A stretch of 64,000 nt of DNA from Stieleria magnilauensis. GTDB taxonomy: Bacteria > Planctomycetota > Planctomycetia > Pirellulales > Pirellulaceae. Both the position numbers and the translations under genes were made by a program. The stretch spans positions 3,198,394 through 3,262,393 of the forward strand of contig CP036432.1 of the NCBI GenBank assembly GCA_007753675.1. Direction: 5' to 3'. Under the pieces are notes generated by a model, which made no database searches, was not told where the DNA came from, and was given only the letters and a program-made list of their open reading frames with translations. Shown here piece after piece: positions 37,135 to 46,554 of the stretch. Within the stretch, counting starts at the first letter, position 1; each line of letters starts with the position of its first letter.

Positions 37135-38112
37135 TCAAAAGGCCAAGTCATCACGCAGCGACTGGGGGTTCTTGGCTGCGAACTGACGCAGCAGCTCTTT
37201 TGATTCCTCGTCGATCGATTCGGGAAGCTTGATTTGCAGCTGGACGATCAGATCGCCGCTGGGTCCCGATTTGGAGGGAATCCCCTGACCCTTGAGTCGC
37301 AGCTTGCGACCGCCGCTGCTGCCCGCGGGGATGTTCAACGTGACGACGCCCGACGGGGTGGGCACGTCGACGCTGGTCCCCAACCCCGCTTCGCTGATCG
37401 AGATCGGCAGCGTCAATTCCAGGTTCTGGCCGCGTCGTCGATAGTGTGGATGGGGCGAGGTTTTGATCACCAAGATCAAATCGCCGCGCTCGCCACCGTT
37501 GGGCGAGGGGGCGCCCTGTTGGCGGAGTCGCATTTTCGCGCCTTCGGCCACACCGGGCGGAATCGTGACGGCCAGCTTTTCGTCGCCGACATAAAACTCC
37601 GTCTCCCCGCCGCGAACGGCCAGTTCGAGCGGAAGCTCCAGTTCGTGCCGGATGTTTCCGCCCTTCTGTGGCGCGCGGGCCTGGGCCGTCCGCGTGCGTC
37701 CCCCGCCGGGCCGTCCCCCGGGCGCGCGTCCGCCGCCGCCGAGGATTTGCTCGAAAAAGTCGCCAAATCCGCCTTCAAAATTAAATCCCCCGGGTTGGCC
37801 ACCGGCACCACCGCCGCCGCCGCCGAAGATCTGTTCCAGATCCAGCCCGTCGAATCCGCCCGGCGCCCCTCCCTGGTAGCCGCCCCCGCGGATCTTTTCA
37901 AAATCCTTGCCGTAGCGGTCGTACGCCGCCCGCTTTTCGTCGTCGCTTAAAACGTCGTATGCTTCCTGGATGCGTTTAAATTTTTCCTGCGCATCCTTTC
38001 CCGGATTTTTGTCAGGGTGAAACTTGAGCGCCAGCTTGCGATGCGCTTTCTTGATTTCGTCTTTCGAAGCGTTTCGGGCGACGCCGAGTGTTTGGTAAAG
38101 GTCTTCAGCCAC
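37135..38112 (-). CDS. DnaJ/CbpA-type co-chaperone without zinc finger
   Basis: 325 aa. J domain at 4-68 ([21 protein letters not shown], with HPD in KFHPDKNPG). A Gly-rich linker (about 75-145, with several runs of G) is followed by DnaJ C-terminal beta domains ([38 protein letters not shown]). No CxxCxGxG zinc finger is present, which makes it CbpA-type. It stimulates DnaK ATPase. The start is GTG 38112. It is the first gene of a dnaJ-like/rnpA unit with a 9-base gap. Confidence 0.93.
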   Translation of the reverse strand: MAEDLYQTLGVARNASKDEIKKAHRKLALKFHPDKNPGKDAQEKFKRIQEAYDVLSDDEKRAAYDRYGKDFEKIRGGGYQGGAPGGFDGLDLEQIFGGGGGGAGGQPGGFNFEGGFGDFFEQILGGGGRAPGGRPGGGRTRTAQARAPQKGGNIRHELELPLELAVRGGETEFYVGDEKLAVTIPPGVAEGAKMRLRQQGAPSPNGGERGDLILVIKTSPHPHYRRRGQNLELTLPISISEAGLGTSVDVPTPSGVVTLNIPAGSSGGRKLRLKGQGIPSKSGPSGDLIVQLQIKLPESIDEESKELLRQFAAKNPQSLRDDLAF

Positions 38113-38245
38113 GGCAAAAATGTTCTCTAACGGTCAGTCAGATGGGGTCGGGTTTATACTGGGTTGCGACAAACTTGGCACGGTCCGCGCCACCTGGCCA
38201 GAGGTAGCAAAGCTTGCGCCGCAATCGTATCGGAACGAATCTCGG

Positions 38246-39793
38246 ATGAAATTACGGCAAAGATCCGCCCGTTGGGCGTTTACTGTAGGCGTTCTGTTGA
38301 TGTCGGCCAGTCCCTGTCTGGCCGCAGGCGGTTCATTGACGCTGAAGTTGGAAGACGAATCGACAGGCGAGCCGGTCATTTCGCGCGTCGAGTTTTTTCG
38401 TGGTGCCAATCCGTCAGGGCCGCAGGAAAAGCAGATGCCCGTCCGTCAAACCGTCTCGGCGGGGATCGGCGTCGTCGTCGATCGCAGCGTCGTCTTGGAA
38501 TTGCCCGACGGGCCGTATCGATTTCGCATCGTCCGCGGCCCCGAATACCGGGTGATCAACGGCACCTTCGAGCTCGAAAAAACGAGCCTGGATGAAAAAA
38601 CGGTCGCGCTGCCGAGGATGGTCGACATGGCAGCCGAGGGATGGCTGGCCGGCGATTGCTGTGTCGTTCCCTCGTCCGAAAGCGTGCCGCTGAGGATGGC
38701 GTCGGAGGATCTGCACATTGCCGCGGTGCTGGGCAAACGCCCGGCCAAACCGATTCCGCGCCGGGATTCAGACGATCCGATCGAACACCAACCGACTTGG
38801 ATTCGCACCGACCTGACGGCGGACCGCGGGTTGGTCTATTTCGGATTCGATTCCCAGCACACCTCGACGCTCGAGCCGACCGAGCATTCGCTGGCCCAGC
38901 TGGTCGCCGTCACGGGAGGCGAACACGCGACCGATGTCAAAATCGGAATCGAAAACCCCTTCGCCTGGGAGTTGCCGGTGTGGTTGGCCAGCGGAAAAGT
39001 CGACGGCATGTTCGTGCTGGGGGATTGGCTGCGACTGGACCGCCGCGTCACGTCGGTTCGCGAAGGCCGAACCCCATCGTCGTTCTCGCTTGCCGAGCCG
39101 ACCCAAGTCGGCCGCTACGCCGAGCGGATCTATCGACACGCACTCGAAGCCGGAATTGAATTGGTCCCCTTGGCCGGCGGCGGCGATCGGTCGGCAAAAA
39201 CACCGATCGGATACAACCGCTTGTACGTCACTGCCAAACCGTCCCAGGGCGGTGAGGGTGTGGAATCACCGACCGCGCCACAGACCGAACAGGCCTGGTG
39301 GGACGCCGCCTGGGCCGGCACCAGCGTGGCGACCAATGGACCGCTGATGCGTCCGCTAGTCGGCGGCAAGTTGCCCGGCCACGTGTTTCGAGGCCGCAGC
39401 GGTGAGGTGTTGCGGATCCAACCGGAATTGAATCTGGCGGTGCGTGACCCGGTCGAATACTTGGAAGTGATTCACAACAACCGAGTGCATTACAGTGCAC
39501 GCTTGGACGAATTTGCAAAAGCCGGCGGTGAAATCCCGCCGATCATGGCCGCCGAAAGCGGCTGGGTGATCCTCCGTGTGATGACGCTGCACGGCGAACA
39601 TTACCGCGCGGCGATGAGCGCCCCGTGGTGGATCGAGTTCGACGGCCGGCGGCGGGTCAGTCCGGAAAGCGTTCAGTTCTTTCGGGATTGGTTGTCCGAA
39701 TACGAACAGCGGTTGACGCGATTGCCGCCGGATCAATTGGCCAGCTACGTGCCCTTCATTCGAGCGGCACGGCGGTTTTGGGACACTCGCTGA
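38246..39793 (+). CDS. Exported CehA/McbA-like protein with altered metal site
   Basis: 515 codons after ATG 38246, with a signal peptide (RWAFTVGVLLMSASPCLAAGG). The segment WLAGDCCVVPSSESVPLRMASEDLHIAAVLGK and the later TSVATNGPLMRPLVGGKLPGHVF follow planctomycete CehA/McbA PHP-fold proteins. In those, the first segment normally contains GDLHxH; here both histidines are replaced (GDCCVV). The remaining frame is intact. It is likely exported and non-catalytic, or it uses a different metal site. Family assignment is by pattern only. It is divergent from the dnaJ-like gene. Confidence 0.65.
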   Translation: MKLRQRSARWAFTVGVLLMSASPCLAAGGSLTLKLEDESTGEPVISRVEFFRGANPSGPQEKQMPVRQTVSAGIGVVVDRSVVLELPDGPYRFRIVRGPEYRVINGTFELEKTSLDEKTVALPRMVDMAAEGWLAGDCCVVPSSESVPLRMASEDLHIAAVLGKRPAKPIPRRDSDDPIEHQPTWIRTDLTADRGLVYFGFDSQHTSTLEPTEHSLAQLVAVTGGEHATDVKIGIENPFAWELPVWLASGKVDGMFVLGDWLRLDRRVTSVREGRTPSSFSLAEPTQVGRYAERIYRHALEAGIELVPLAGGGDRSAKTPIGYNRLYVTAKPSQGGEGVESPTAPQTEQAWWDAAWAGTSVATNGPLMRPLVGGKLPGHVFRGRSGEVLRIQPELNLAVRDPVEYLEVIHNNRVHYSARLDEFAKAGGEIPPIMAAESGWVILRVMTLHGEHYRAAMSAPWWIEFDGRRRVSPESVQFFRDWLSEYEQRLTRLPPDQLASYVPFIRAARRFWDTR

Positions 39794-39875
39794 GCGAGCC
39801 TCAATGGGTATCGGACGGGGTCGCGCCCGGTGGGTAGGTCCGGGATCATACCAGCTACATCGGCACAGTAGGTGA

Positions 39876-39957
39876 TAGCGGAACGGCGCGAGCCGTCCGG
39901 TGTCAGCGTTGAAAACACCTGGAAGGACCGGAGGGCTCGCGCCCTACCGCTAACAAC
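39876..39957. repeat. Palindromic intergenic repeat, family B
   Basis: Runs from TAGCGGAACGGCGCGAGCCG through TCCGG to GACCGGAGGGCTCGCGCCCT and ACCGCTAACAA. The halves are inverted copies (GCGAGCC / GGCTCGC). It lies between two convergent genes. Confidence 0.85.
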
Positions 39958-40046
39958 AACACTCCGTTTGGTACAAAACTGGCGATGCTCGGGACTCGCT
40001 GCGATCCCACCGGGGATTTGACGGATACTTGTCAGCCGCTGGGGGC

Positions 40047-41090
40047 TCAGCCGAGCGTGACGATCTTGCCGGTCTTGGCGCTTTCGTAGATCGCACAAAT
40101 CACTTCGACGCTGCGTCGGCCTTCGTGGCCATTGATCAGCGACGGGCGGCCTTCGTTGATGGCTTTGATGGATTCTTCAAAGATCTTCGTGTGGCCGTCG
40201 TGGCTGATCGCGGACGGGTCGGACGCACCGCCGCCGGTATCGGTCTTGCCGACCATTTCGGCGCGAATTTTTTCGTCGGTCGGGGTTTCGTTGGCAAACT
40301 CCCAAGCCTTGATGTCTTCTTCTTCCAGGATCGCGCTGCCTTCGCTGCCGCTGATTTCGATGCGTTTGAGGGCTCCCGGGTAGGCCGTCGTCGTGGCTTC
40401 GATGACCCCCAGCGCGCCGCTTTCGAATTGCAGCGTGGCGACGGCGACGTCTTCGACTTCGATGCGTTCGTGTGTCAGGGTCGACGTCATGGCGCTGATG
40501 CGTTTGACCGGCCCCATCAGCCACAGCAGCAAATCGACGCTGTGAATCGCCTGATTCATCAACGCCCCGCCGCCGTCCAGTTTCCAGGTCCCACGCCATT
40601 CGCCGCTGTCGTAGTACGCTTGGCTGCGGTACCACTTGACGTAGGCGTCTCCCATCGTGACTTTTCCGAAGCGTCCCGAATCGACGGCTTCCTTCATCAA
40701 CCGACTCGACTCGTGGAATCGACTTTGGAAGGCCACGTTCAGTTGGACGCCGGCTTCCTCACAGGCCTGGATGATTTGATCGCAACGCTCGGTCGTGATC
40801 TCAAGGGGTTTTTCGACGATCACGTGCTTGCCGGCTTTCGCGGCGGCGACGGCGGGATCCAAGTGCAACCCGCTCGGCGTGCAGATCGACACGGCTTGGA
40901 CCTCCGGGTCGGCCAGCATTTCCTCCAGCGAGGCGAATCCGCGGCAGTTGTGCTCGGCGGCAAACGGCTCGTACTCCTCCTTGCGGCGACTGCAGGCACC
41001 GACCAGGTGGGCACCTTCGGCATCGGCGATGGCCCGTGCGTGGAAATTTGCGATCATGCCGCAGCCGACGATTCCGATTCCGATACTCAT
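40047..41090 (-). CDS. Gfo/Idh/MocA-family oxidoreductase
   Basis: 347 aa. The nucleotide fold starts GIGIVGCGMIANFHARAI; the conserved EKP is in GKHVIVEKPLEIT. The substrate domain contains GDAYVKWYRSQAYYDSGEWRG and GGGALMNQAIHSVDLLLWLMG, with the conserved His of the active site (AIHSVD). It probably oxidises or isomerises a sugar or inositol with NAD(P). There is no leader peptide, so it should be cytoplasmic, unlike many Tat-exported planctomycete paralogues. Confidence 0.95.
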   Translation of the reverse strand: MSIGIGIVGCGMIANFHARAIADAEGAHLVGACSRRKEEYEPFAAEHNCRGFASLEEMLADPEVQAVSICTPSGLHLDPAVAAAKAGKHVIVEKPLEITTERCDQIIQACEEAGVQLNVAFQSRFHESSRLMKEAVDSGRFGKVTMGDAYVKWYRSQAYYDSGEWRGTWKLDGGGALMNQAIHSVDLLLWLMGPVKRISAMTSTLTHERIEVEDVAVATLQFESGALGVIEATTTAYPGALKRIEISGSEGSAILEEEDIKAWEFANETPTDEKIRAEMVGKTDTGGGASDPSAISHDGHTKIFEESIKAINEGRPSLINGHEGRRSVEVICAIYESAKTGKIVTLG

Positions 41091-41285
41091 TTAGCGTGCT
41101 CTCCCGGTGAATGGATTCAGGTTTTCAGCCCAGTCAGTTTGCAACCCCGATTGTCACTTCAAACGCGTGCCCTGTGAACCGCCCCGCGGAATGGCGGTCA
41201 CGATCTTTTCCGCCGACGCCCCTGGTACTCCGTTTGGTGATCCGACGGTGCTCGCGCGATGCCACTCACTATGGCACTGAGGGAG

Positions 41286-41366
41286 GTAGCGGAACGGCGC
41301 GAGCCGTCCGGTTTCAGCTTGGAAACACCGTGAAAGACCGGAGGGCTCGCGCCCTACCGCTAACAA
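41286..41366. repeat. Palindromic intergenic repeat, family B
   Basis: Starts GTAGCGGAACGGCGCGAGCC, then GTCCGGTTTCAGC, and closes with GACCGGAGGGCTCGCGCCCT and ACCGCTAACAA. It is nearly identical to the copy at 39876 apart from the central loop. Confidence 0.85.
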
Positions 41367-41390
41367 AAAACACCCCGTTTGACGCTAAAG

Positions 41391-41417
41391 TAAGTGGCAT
41401 TGGGTGCTAGCGGGCAG
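41391..41417. repeat. Word resembling the ends of the IS at 54735
   Basis: AAGTAAGTGGCATTGGGTGC followed by TAGCGGG. The reverse complement matches the left end of the 54735 element and its flank with two or three differences, and shares GTGGCATTGGG with the right end. Either a remnant of such an element or a host repeat word used as its target. Confidence 0.5.
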
Positions 41418-41449
41418 TCACTTGCGGAGCGACGGAATTACCAGTGTGC

Positions 41450-41520
41450 CCACGGATGGCAGCGCGAACCCACGGATTTTTGGCGCCCTGTCATCCGTGG
41501 GTTCGCGCTGCCATCCGTGG
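41450..41520. repeat. Perfect 28-bp inverted repeat (hairpin)
   Basis: Arms 41450-41477 and 41493-41520 are exact reverse complements (CCACGGATGGCAGCGCGAAC... and ...GTTCGCGCTGCCATCCGTGG) with a 15-base loop. It lies upstream of mfd. The arms themselves contain a shorter internal repeat (CCACGGAT twice). Confidence 0.9.
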
Positions 41521-41804
41521 TCATTCTTTCCGACTCGCTAGCCAGGTAAAATTGCCGGAGTGCTTCGTCCAGATTGAGTGTCAGGGTTGCTGACGCAGCA
41601 GAAGCCGCCGAGGCGTTCGGCGGTGATCCGACGGCGTCGAAACTCTTGGCGAGTTCCGCTCCAGGACCGGTGGGCTGGCCCGCATCGGCTGATAGAATCT
41701 GGCCTGTACCTTGGTCGGTACCTGGCTGTGGGATTGCCATCGGCGCGCGTCCCAATGGTTGCCCGACGGCACGAACGACCGCCCATCCTACTGAAACCCA
41801 TCGA

Positions 41805-44800
41805 TTGACCTTGTCCATCGCCAGCCCCCTCGGTACGCAGCGTCTGCACGAAATCGTCGACTTGCTGGACGAGCATGCGCGGATCAGCGAAGTCATCGCG
41901 GGGTGTTCGCCGGGGGACCAGCTGGCATTTTCGGGCGTCTGGGGGTCGCTGCGCGCGGTATTGGCCGCGGCGGCCGCACGGCGCTGCCCCAACGTGCTGA
42001 TGCTGCTGCCCCAAGCGGCCGATGCGGATATCGTTGCCGGCGACGCGATCGCCTTCGGTCTCGCCGATTCGGTCGCCCTGCCGTTGAGCGTCGGGCGGTC
42101 GGGCAAACACGCCCTGGCCGACAGCGACTTGGCCGAACGGTTGCAAGTCTTACAGAAACTGCGTGGGCGTGACTGCGACGACACCAACCCGTTGCTGGTG
42201 ACCGCCTACATCGGCGGCGCGATCCAGTTGGTTCCCACGCCGGCCCAACTGGAAGCCTCCACCCGCGGTCTGGCCGTGGGGGACGAAATCGAGATGGATG
42301 AAGTCGCCCGCTGGCTGGACCAGAGCGGGTTTGTCGCGACCACCGCCGTTCAATTACCGGGGGAGTATGCGACGCGCGGCGGGTTGATGGACATTTTTTC
42401 GGTCGACCAATCCAACCCGATTCGGGTCGAATGGTTCGGAGACGAAATCGAATCGATTCGCAAGTTCGATCTGGGTAGCCAACGAAGTGTCGAATCGATC
42501 AACGAGGTCGAGATCACGGCCGTCGGCGCGGACGATCAGACGTCCGAAGATTCCCTGCACGACATCGACCTGGGGCCGATCACCGATTACCTGCCCGACG
42601 ACACGTTGGTGATTCTGGTCGACCCGCACGATAGCAAGCTGTCGGCCGAGACGCTGCTCAAGCGAACCGACGACCACAGCCATTTCACCGATTTCAATGC
42701 GTTGCTCGCATCGATGTCGCACCTGAAAGTGGTCACGGCGTCGCTGCTGAACGAAGGTGCCGAGACGACGATCAATTTGCAGTCGACCAGTGCCGACGGA
42801 TTTGCCCTGGCGCTTGACGAAACGCAAACGCGGATCGACACCGTCGCCGCCGACCACGAAATCCTGCTGGTCGGTGACACGCCTTCGGATAGCCAGCGGC
42901 TGATGGAATTGTTGGCCGAAACCGAGGCCGCACGCAGCGGACACATTAAACCGGCCGTCGCACAGATCAGCGGCGGATTCCGATTGACCGCCGCAAAACG
43001 ATTGGTGCTCACCGGCGCCGAGCTGTTCCATCGCAGTCCGGTTCGACGCGGCAAGACGCGTGCTCCGGGAAAACCGATCACCGCGTCGATGCAGTTGGAA
43101 GCGGGCGATCTGGTCGTTCACCTCTCGCACGGCATCGGGCTCTACCGGGGGCTGGACCACATCGAAAAGAACGGCCAGCACGTCGAACATCTGGTCATCG
43201 AATACGAGGGCGGTTCCAAAATCTATGTCCCCGCCTCGCGGATCGGTTTGATTCAACGCTACGTCGGCGGCACCAAGAACCGTCCCAAGCTGGCCAAGAT
43301 CGGCGGGCAAGCGTGGGTTCGACAGAAGAAAGCGGCCGAGTCGGCGGTGACCGACATGGCCAGCGACTTGCTCGAGTTGCAAGCCAAACGAACCGGACGA
43401 CAAGGCATCGCGTTTGACCCCGATCATATCTGGCAACAACAATTCGACGCCAGTTTTCCGTACCAGGAAACGCCCGATCAGGTCACCGCGATCGCCGACT
43501 GCAAAGACGACATGGAAATGGCCAAATCGATGGACCGCTTGATCTGCGGCGACGTCGGATTCGGCAAGACCGAAGTCGCCATGCGCGCGGCGTTCAAAGC
43601 GGTGACCAGCGGCTATCAGGTCGCCGTGTTGGTGCCGACGACCGTGTTGGCCGAACAGCACTTTCATAACTTTCGCAATCGGATGGCCGAATTCCCCGTC
43701 CGCATCGAAAAACTCAGCCGGTTCTGTACCGCCGCCGAGCAACGCCAAACGTTAAAAGATCTCAAGGCGGGAAAGGTGGACATCGTCGTCGGCACCCACC
43801 GCGTGGCCGGCAAAGACATCGCGTTCTCGAATCTGGGACTGGTCGTCATCGACGAAGAACAGCGGTTCGGCGTGGGCGTCAAGGAACGCTTGAAGAACAA
43901 ACATTCCAACGTCGATGTCCTGACGCTGTCGGCAACTCCGATCCCGCGAACCTTGCACATGGCGTTGGTCGGTGTTCGCGATATCAGCAACTTGGAAACA
44001 CCGCCGGCCGAACGCCGCAGTGTCGAAACGGTCGTGACCCGTTGGGATGACAAACTGATTCGAAGCGCGATCGTCCGCGAGCTGAACCGTGGCGGACAGA
44101 TCTTTATGGTGCACAACCGAATCGGTGACATGGACGAGGTGGCCGAGAAGATTCGCAAGATTGTTCCCGAGATTCGGATCGTGATCGGACACGGTCAAAT
44201 GCCCGAAGGCGAACTGGAACAAGTCATGGTCGACTTTATCGAACACAAGTACGACATGTTGTTGGCGACCACGATCATCGAAAGCGGATTGGACATCCCC
44301 AACGCCAACACGATTTTCATTGACGATGCGGATCACTACGGATTGAGCGATCTGCACCAGTTGCGTGGCCGCGTCGGACGGTACAAACACCAAGCGTTCT
44401 GCTACATGATGGTGGCGCCCCACAAACACCTGTCGCCCGAAGCGAGCAAACGTCTGCGGGCGATCGAAGAGTTCAGCCAGATGGGAGCCGGGTTCGCGAT
44501 TTCGATGCGCGACCTGGAAATACGCGGCGCGGGAAACCTACTCGGCAGCCAACAGAGCGGGCACATCGCTGCGATCGGCTACGAGATGTATTGCCAACTG
44601 CTCGAAGACGCCGTCCGCCAGATGCAAAATCTGCCGCCTGCCCTGTCCGCAGACGTCGACATCGACCTGCCGATCGAAGCTTATCTGGCACCGGATTACG
44701 TGCCCGATTTGCGTCACAAGATCGATCTGTATCGGCGGATCGCTAAGATCGAGAACGCCGATGAGATCGGATTGATTCGCGAAGAGTTGTTGGACCGATT

Positions 44801-45122
44801 CGGCCCGCTGCCCGATGCGGCCGAGCGGATGCTGGAATTGGCCGAACTGCGTCTCGATGCCGCCGCTTGGCAGATCGCGTCGATCACCAGCGACGCGAGA
44901 TTCATCGTGCTGCACTACACCCAGCGTCGCCGCGTGGAACTGCTGGCCAAACATTCGAAGTACCCGGTTCGAATCGTCGACGCCAAACGCGCCTACATTC
45001 CGCTGCGGCCCCAGAAGAAACCCGGATCGAAAAAACAGCCCCCCAAAAACTATCCCGAAATCGACATCGATGATCCGACCGGTGGCGGGTATCTGAAACT
45101 GGCCCGCGGCGTGTTGGGTTGA
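41805..45122 (+). CDS. mfd: Transcription-repair coupling factor Mfd
   Basis: About 1105 aa from TTG 41805 (E. coli Mfd 1148). N-terminal UvrB-like part: PLGTQRLHEIVDLLDEH to YATRGGLMDIFSVDQSNPIRVEWFGDEIESIRKFD. The RNA-polymerase-binding domain follows with LEAGDLVVHLSHGIGLYRGL. The RecG-like motor has ICGDVGFGKTEVAMRAAF, VPTTVLAEQHF, VVIDEEQRFGVGVKERLK, TLSATPIPRTLHMAL and TTIIESGLDIPNANT. The C-terminus is a TRCF domain. Mfd removes stalled polymerase and recruits UvrA. The frame stays open to TTG 41574, but those 77 residues are low complexity; 41805 is where family similarity begins and has no strong ribosome site. Confidence 0.93.
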   Translation: MTLSIASPLGTQRLHEIVDLLDEHARISEVIAGCSPGDQLAFSGVWGSLRAVLAAAAARRCPNVLMLLPQAADADIVAGDAIAFGLADSVALPLSVGRSGKHALADSDLAERLQVLQKLRGRDCDDTNPLLVTAYIGGAIQLVPTPAQLEASTRGLAVGDEIEMDEVARWLDQSGFVATTAVQLPGEYATRGGLMDIFSVDQSNPIRVEWFGDEIESIRKFDLGSQRSVESINEVEITAVGADDQTSEDSLHDIDLGPITDYLPDDTLVILVDPHDSKLSAETLLKRTDDHSHFTDFNALLASMSHLKVVTASLLNEGAETTINLQSTSADGFALALDETQTRIDTVAADHEILLVGDTPSDSQRLMELLAETEAARSGHIKPAVAQISGGFRLTAAKRLVLTGAELFHRSPVRRGKTRAPGKPITASMQLEAGDLVVHLSHGIGLYRGLDHIEKNGQHVEHLVIEYEGGSKIYVPASRIGLIQRYVGGTKNRPKLAKIGGQAWVRQKKAAESAVTDMASDLLELQAKRTGRQGIAFDPDHIWQQQFDASFPYQETPDQVTAIADCKDDMEMAKSMDRLICGDVGFGKTEVAMRAAFKAVTSGYQVAVLVPTTVLAEQHFHNFRNRMAEFPVRIEKLSRFCTAAEQRQTLKDLKAGKVDIVVGTHRVAGKDIAFSNLGLVVIDEEQRFGVGVKERLKNKHSNVDVLTLSATPIPRTLHMALVGVRDISNLETPPAERRSVETVVTRWDDKLIRSAIVRELNRGGQIFMVHNRIGDMDEVAEKIRKIVPEIRIVIGHGQMPEGELEQVMVDFIEHKYDMLLATTIIESGLDIPNANTIFIDDADHYGLSDLHQLRGRVGRYKHQAFCYMMVAPHKHLSPEASKRLRAIEEFSQMGAGFAISMRDLEIRGAGNLLGSQQSGHIAAIGYEMYCQLLEDAVRQMQNLPPALSADVDIDLPIEAYLAPDYVPDLRHKIDLYRRIAKIENADEIGLIREELLDRFGPLPDAAERMLELAELRLDAAAWQIASITSDARFIVLHYTQRRRVELLAKHSKYPVRIVDAKRAYIPLRPQKKPGSKKQPPKNYPEIDIDDPTGGGYLKLARGVLG

Positions 45123-45139
45123 TGCGTCCCCGTGGGGAG

Positions 45140-45203
45140 ACGCTGGCGCGAACCGGCTGATGTCAAACGATGATCAGCCGTTTGGCGCGAGCCGACGGGC
45201 CCA
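45140..45203. repeat. Intergenic repeat family A, inverted layout
   Basis: Contains CTGGCGCGAACCGGCTGATG and ATCAGCCGTTTGGCGCGAGC, so the two family A ends face each other and can form a hairpin. It lies right after mfd and before a convergent gene. Confidence 0.75.
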
Positions 45204-45244
45204 AACTCCGGCCACCCGCTTTCATCGCCTCGGGTTTCTGAGCG

Positions 45245-45724
45245 CTACAAATACATCCCGACAAAGCCCTGGCCGAGTTCGTTTTCTTCGGCCAACTTTT
45301 GCATGCGGGCTTCGGTTTTGGACAGATCACCGGCCTCGATGTAACGATCGAATTCGACCAGCACCGCATGCTGAACCGACTCGGCGAAAAAATCCACGAT
45401 CGGCTGTGACAGCCAGCCACACGTCTCGCGCAACAGTTTCACCGTCAGGTCGACCGATCGAGTTTTGCGATCTTCTTCGCCCGTCAGCGCGGTGCCTTCG
45501 AATGAAAACGCGATCTCGCCGCGATTGGTCGCGTTGGTCAGGTGGAACACGCACGTGCAACGGTGCAGGTAATACGTGTTGTGGGTGCCGTGTTTTTTCA
45601 TCGCCGCCTTGACCCGCTGGACGAACTGCTCGTACGCCGGCGACGCGTCCAGGGGCACATCCAATCGCGACACGCTTCGCAGCGGCAGACAATCGAATTC
45701 GATTTCGACCCATTGGCCTTTCAT
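45245..45724 (-). CDS. Conserved-looking hypothetical protein
   Basis: 159 aa from ATG 45724, preceded by AGGAG eight bases upstream. Soluble, no leader. The core alternates strands and helices: WVEIEFDCLPLRSVSRLDVP, YYLHRCTCVFHLTNATNRGEIAF, VDLTVKLLRETCGWLSQP and QHAVLVEFDRYIEAGDL. I recognise no family. It is convergent with mfd across a family A repeat. Confidence 0.75.
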   Translation of the reverse strand: MKGQWVEIEFDCLPLRSVSRLDVPLDASPAYEQFVQRVKAAMKKHGTHNTYYLHRCTCVFHLTNATNRGEIAFSFEGTALTGEEDRKTRSVDLTVKLLRETCGWLSQPIVDFFAESVQHAVLVEFDRYIEAGDLSKTEARMQKLAEENELGQGFVGMYL

Positions 45725-46023
45725 TGGATTTTCTCCTGGGGTTGTGAAAAGAATCACATGGCATCACATGGCAGCTGTCCAGGTGGCTGGAAACATCGGC
45801 CTTGATGCAGAAAACCTAACGCCACAGCGACTTTTTTGCGAGCCTGGGAACTGTATTGCGAAACAATCGACGTCGAACCTTCCCGATGCGATGGATCGCC
45901 ACGGCAAGGAAATTTTCTTGACACCGCCGTCGCTTCAGCAAAAAACGGGATCCCCGGGCAGTCGTTGAGCGGGTGCCTTGGGATCGTCCACCGTCCTCAT
46001 CGAATTATCCCGGAGCAAGCCTT
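45725..46023. other. Intergenic region between divergent genes
   Basis: 299 bp between the hypothetical gene and the CBS gene; it contains both ribosome sites at its edges. No repeat-family copy or convincing promoter was found. Confidence 0.4.
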
Positions 46024-46509
46024 ATGACGCCCAACACCTGTGCACGCGACATGATGGTATCGAACCTGACGACACTCTCGCCAGACATGGACGTCTTGGA
46101 AGCCCTCGATGTTCTGCTGCAACATCGAATTTCCGGTGCACCGGTGGTCGACCGGGACGATCGCTTTTTAGGGATCTTCTCGGAAAAGTCTTGTATCCGA
46201 TTCGTCGTCAACGCGGCCTACGAACAGATGCCGTCGAACAACGTGATGGCGTTTGTCGACACCGATCCCCCGACCATTGAAGCGCGCACGGATTTGCTTT
46301 CGATCGCCCAGACGTTCTTGGATGCATCGTGCCGCAGGTTGCCGGTGTTGGATTCCAACCGGCGGTTGCTCGGTCAAATCTCACGTCGCGACGTCATGCG
46401 TGAAGTCCGCGATCACCTGAATAAACAAGAGCCGGTCGCGACGGGTGCGGGGCTGTACCTCAGTGCGGTGATCGACGGCGTCGACCGTCCGTTCCGGGCA
46501 GCACGCTAG
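46024..46509 (+). CDS. Protein with two CBS domains
   Basis: 161 aa from ATG 46024 with GGAG upstream. CBS1: MMVSNLTTLSPDMDVLEALDVLL and SGAPVVDRDDRFLGIFSEKSCIRFV. CBS2: VMAFVDTDPPTIEARTDLLSIAQTFL and RRLPVLDSNRRLLGQISRRDVMREV. It is a stand-alone CBS pair like the one at 10424-10897 but without close sequence likeness. It probably senses adenine nucleotides; the partner is unknown. Confidence 0.9.
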   Translation: MTPNTCARDMMVSNLTTLSPDMDVLEALDVLLQHRISGAPVVDRDDRFLGIFSEKSCIRFVVNAAYEQMPSNNVMAFVDTDPPTIEARTDLLSIAQTFLDASCRRLPVLDSNRRLLGQISRRDVMREVRDHLNKQEPVATGAGLYLSAVIDGVDRPFRAAR

Positions 46510-46554
46510 GGCAGCGCGTTGGGAATCGAGCGCGACCGAAGCGCCGCGGAGGAG

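Larger units (their letters stand above)
41091..41804. other. Intergenic region rich in repeats and hairpins
   Basis: 714 bp between the Gfo/Idh/MocA gene and mfd, which are divergent. It holds a family B repeat (41286-41366), an IS-end-like word (41391-41417) and a perfect 28-bp hairpin (41450-41520); each has its own entry. The last 230 bases may encode an N-terminal extension of Mfd, discussed there. Confidence 0.55.

Noticed and set aside
40029..41177. Long open frame opposite the Gfo/Idh/MocA gene
   Set aside because: It mirrors a clear oxidoreductase gene on the other strand; its translation has no motif and is explained by GC-rich codon bias.
42354..43748. Long open frame antisense to mfd
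   Set aside because: Overlaps conserved Mfd domains and shows no recognisable protein features.
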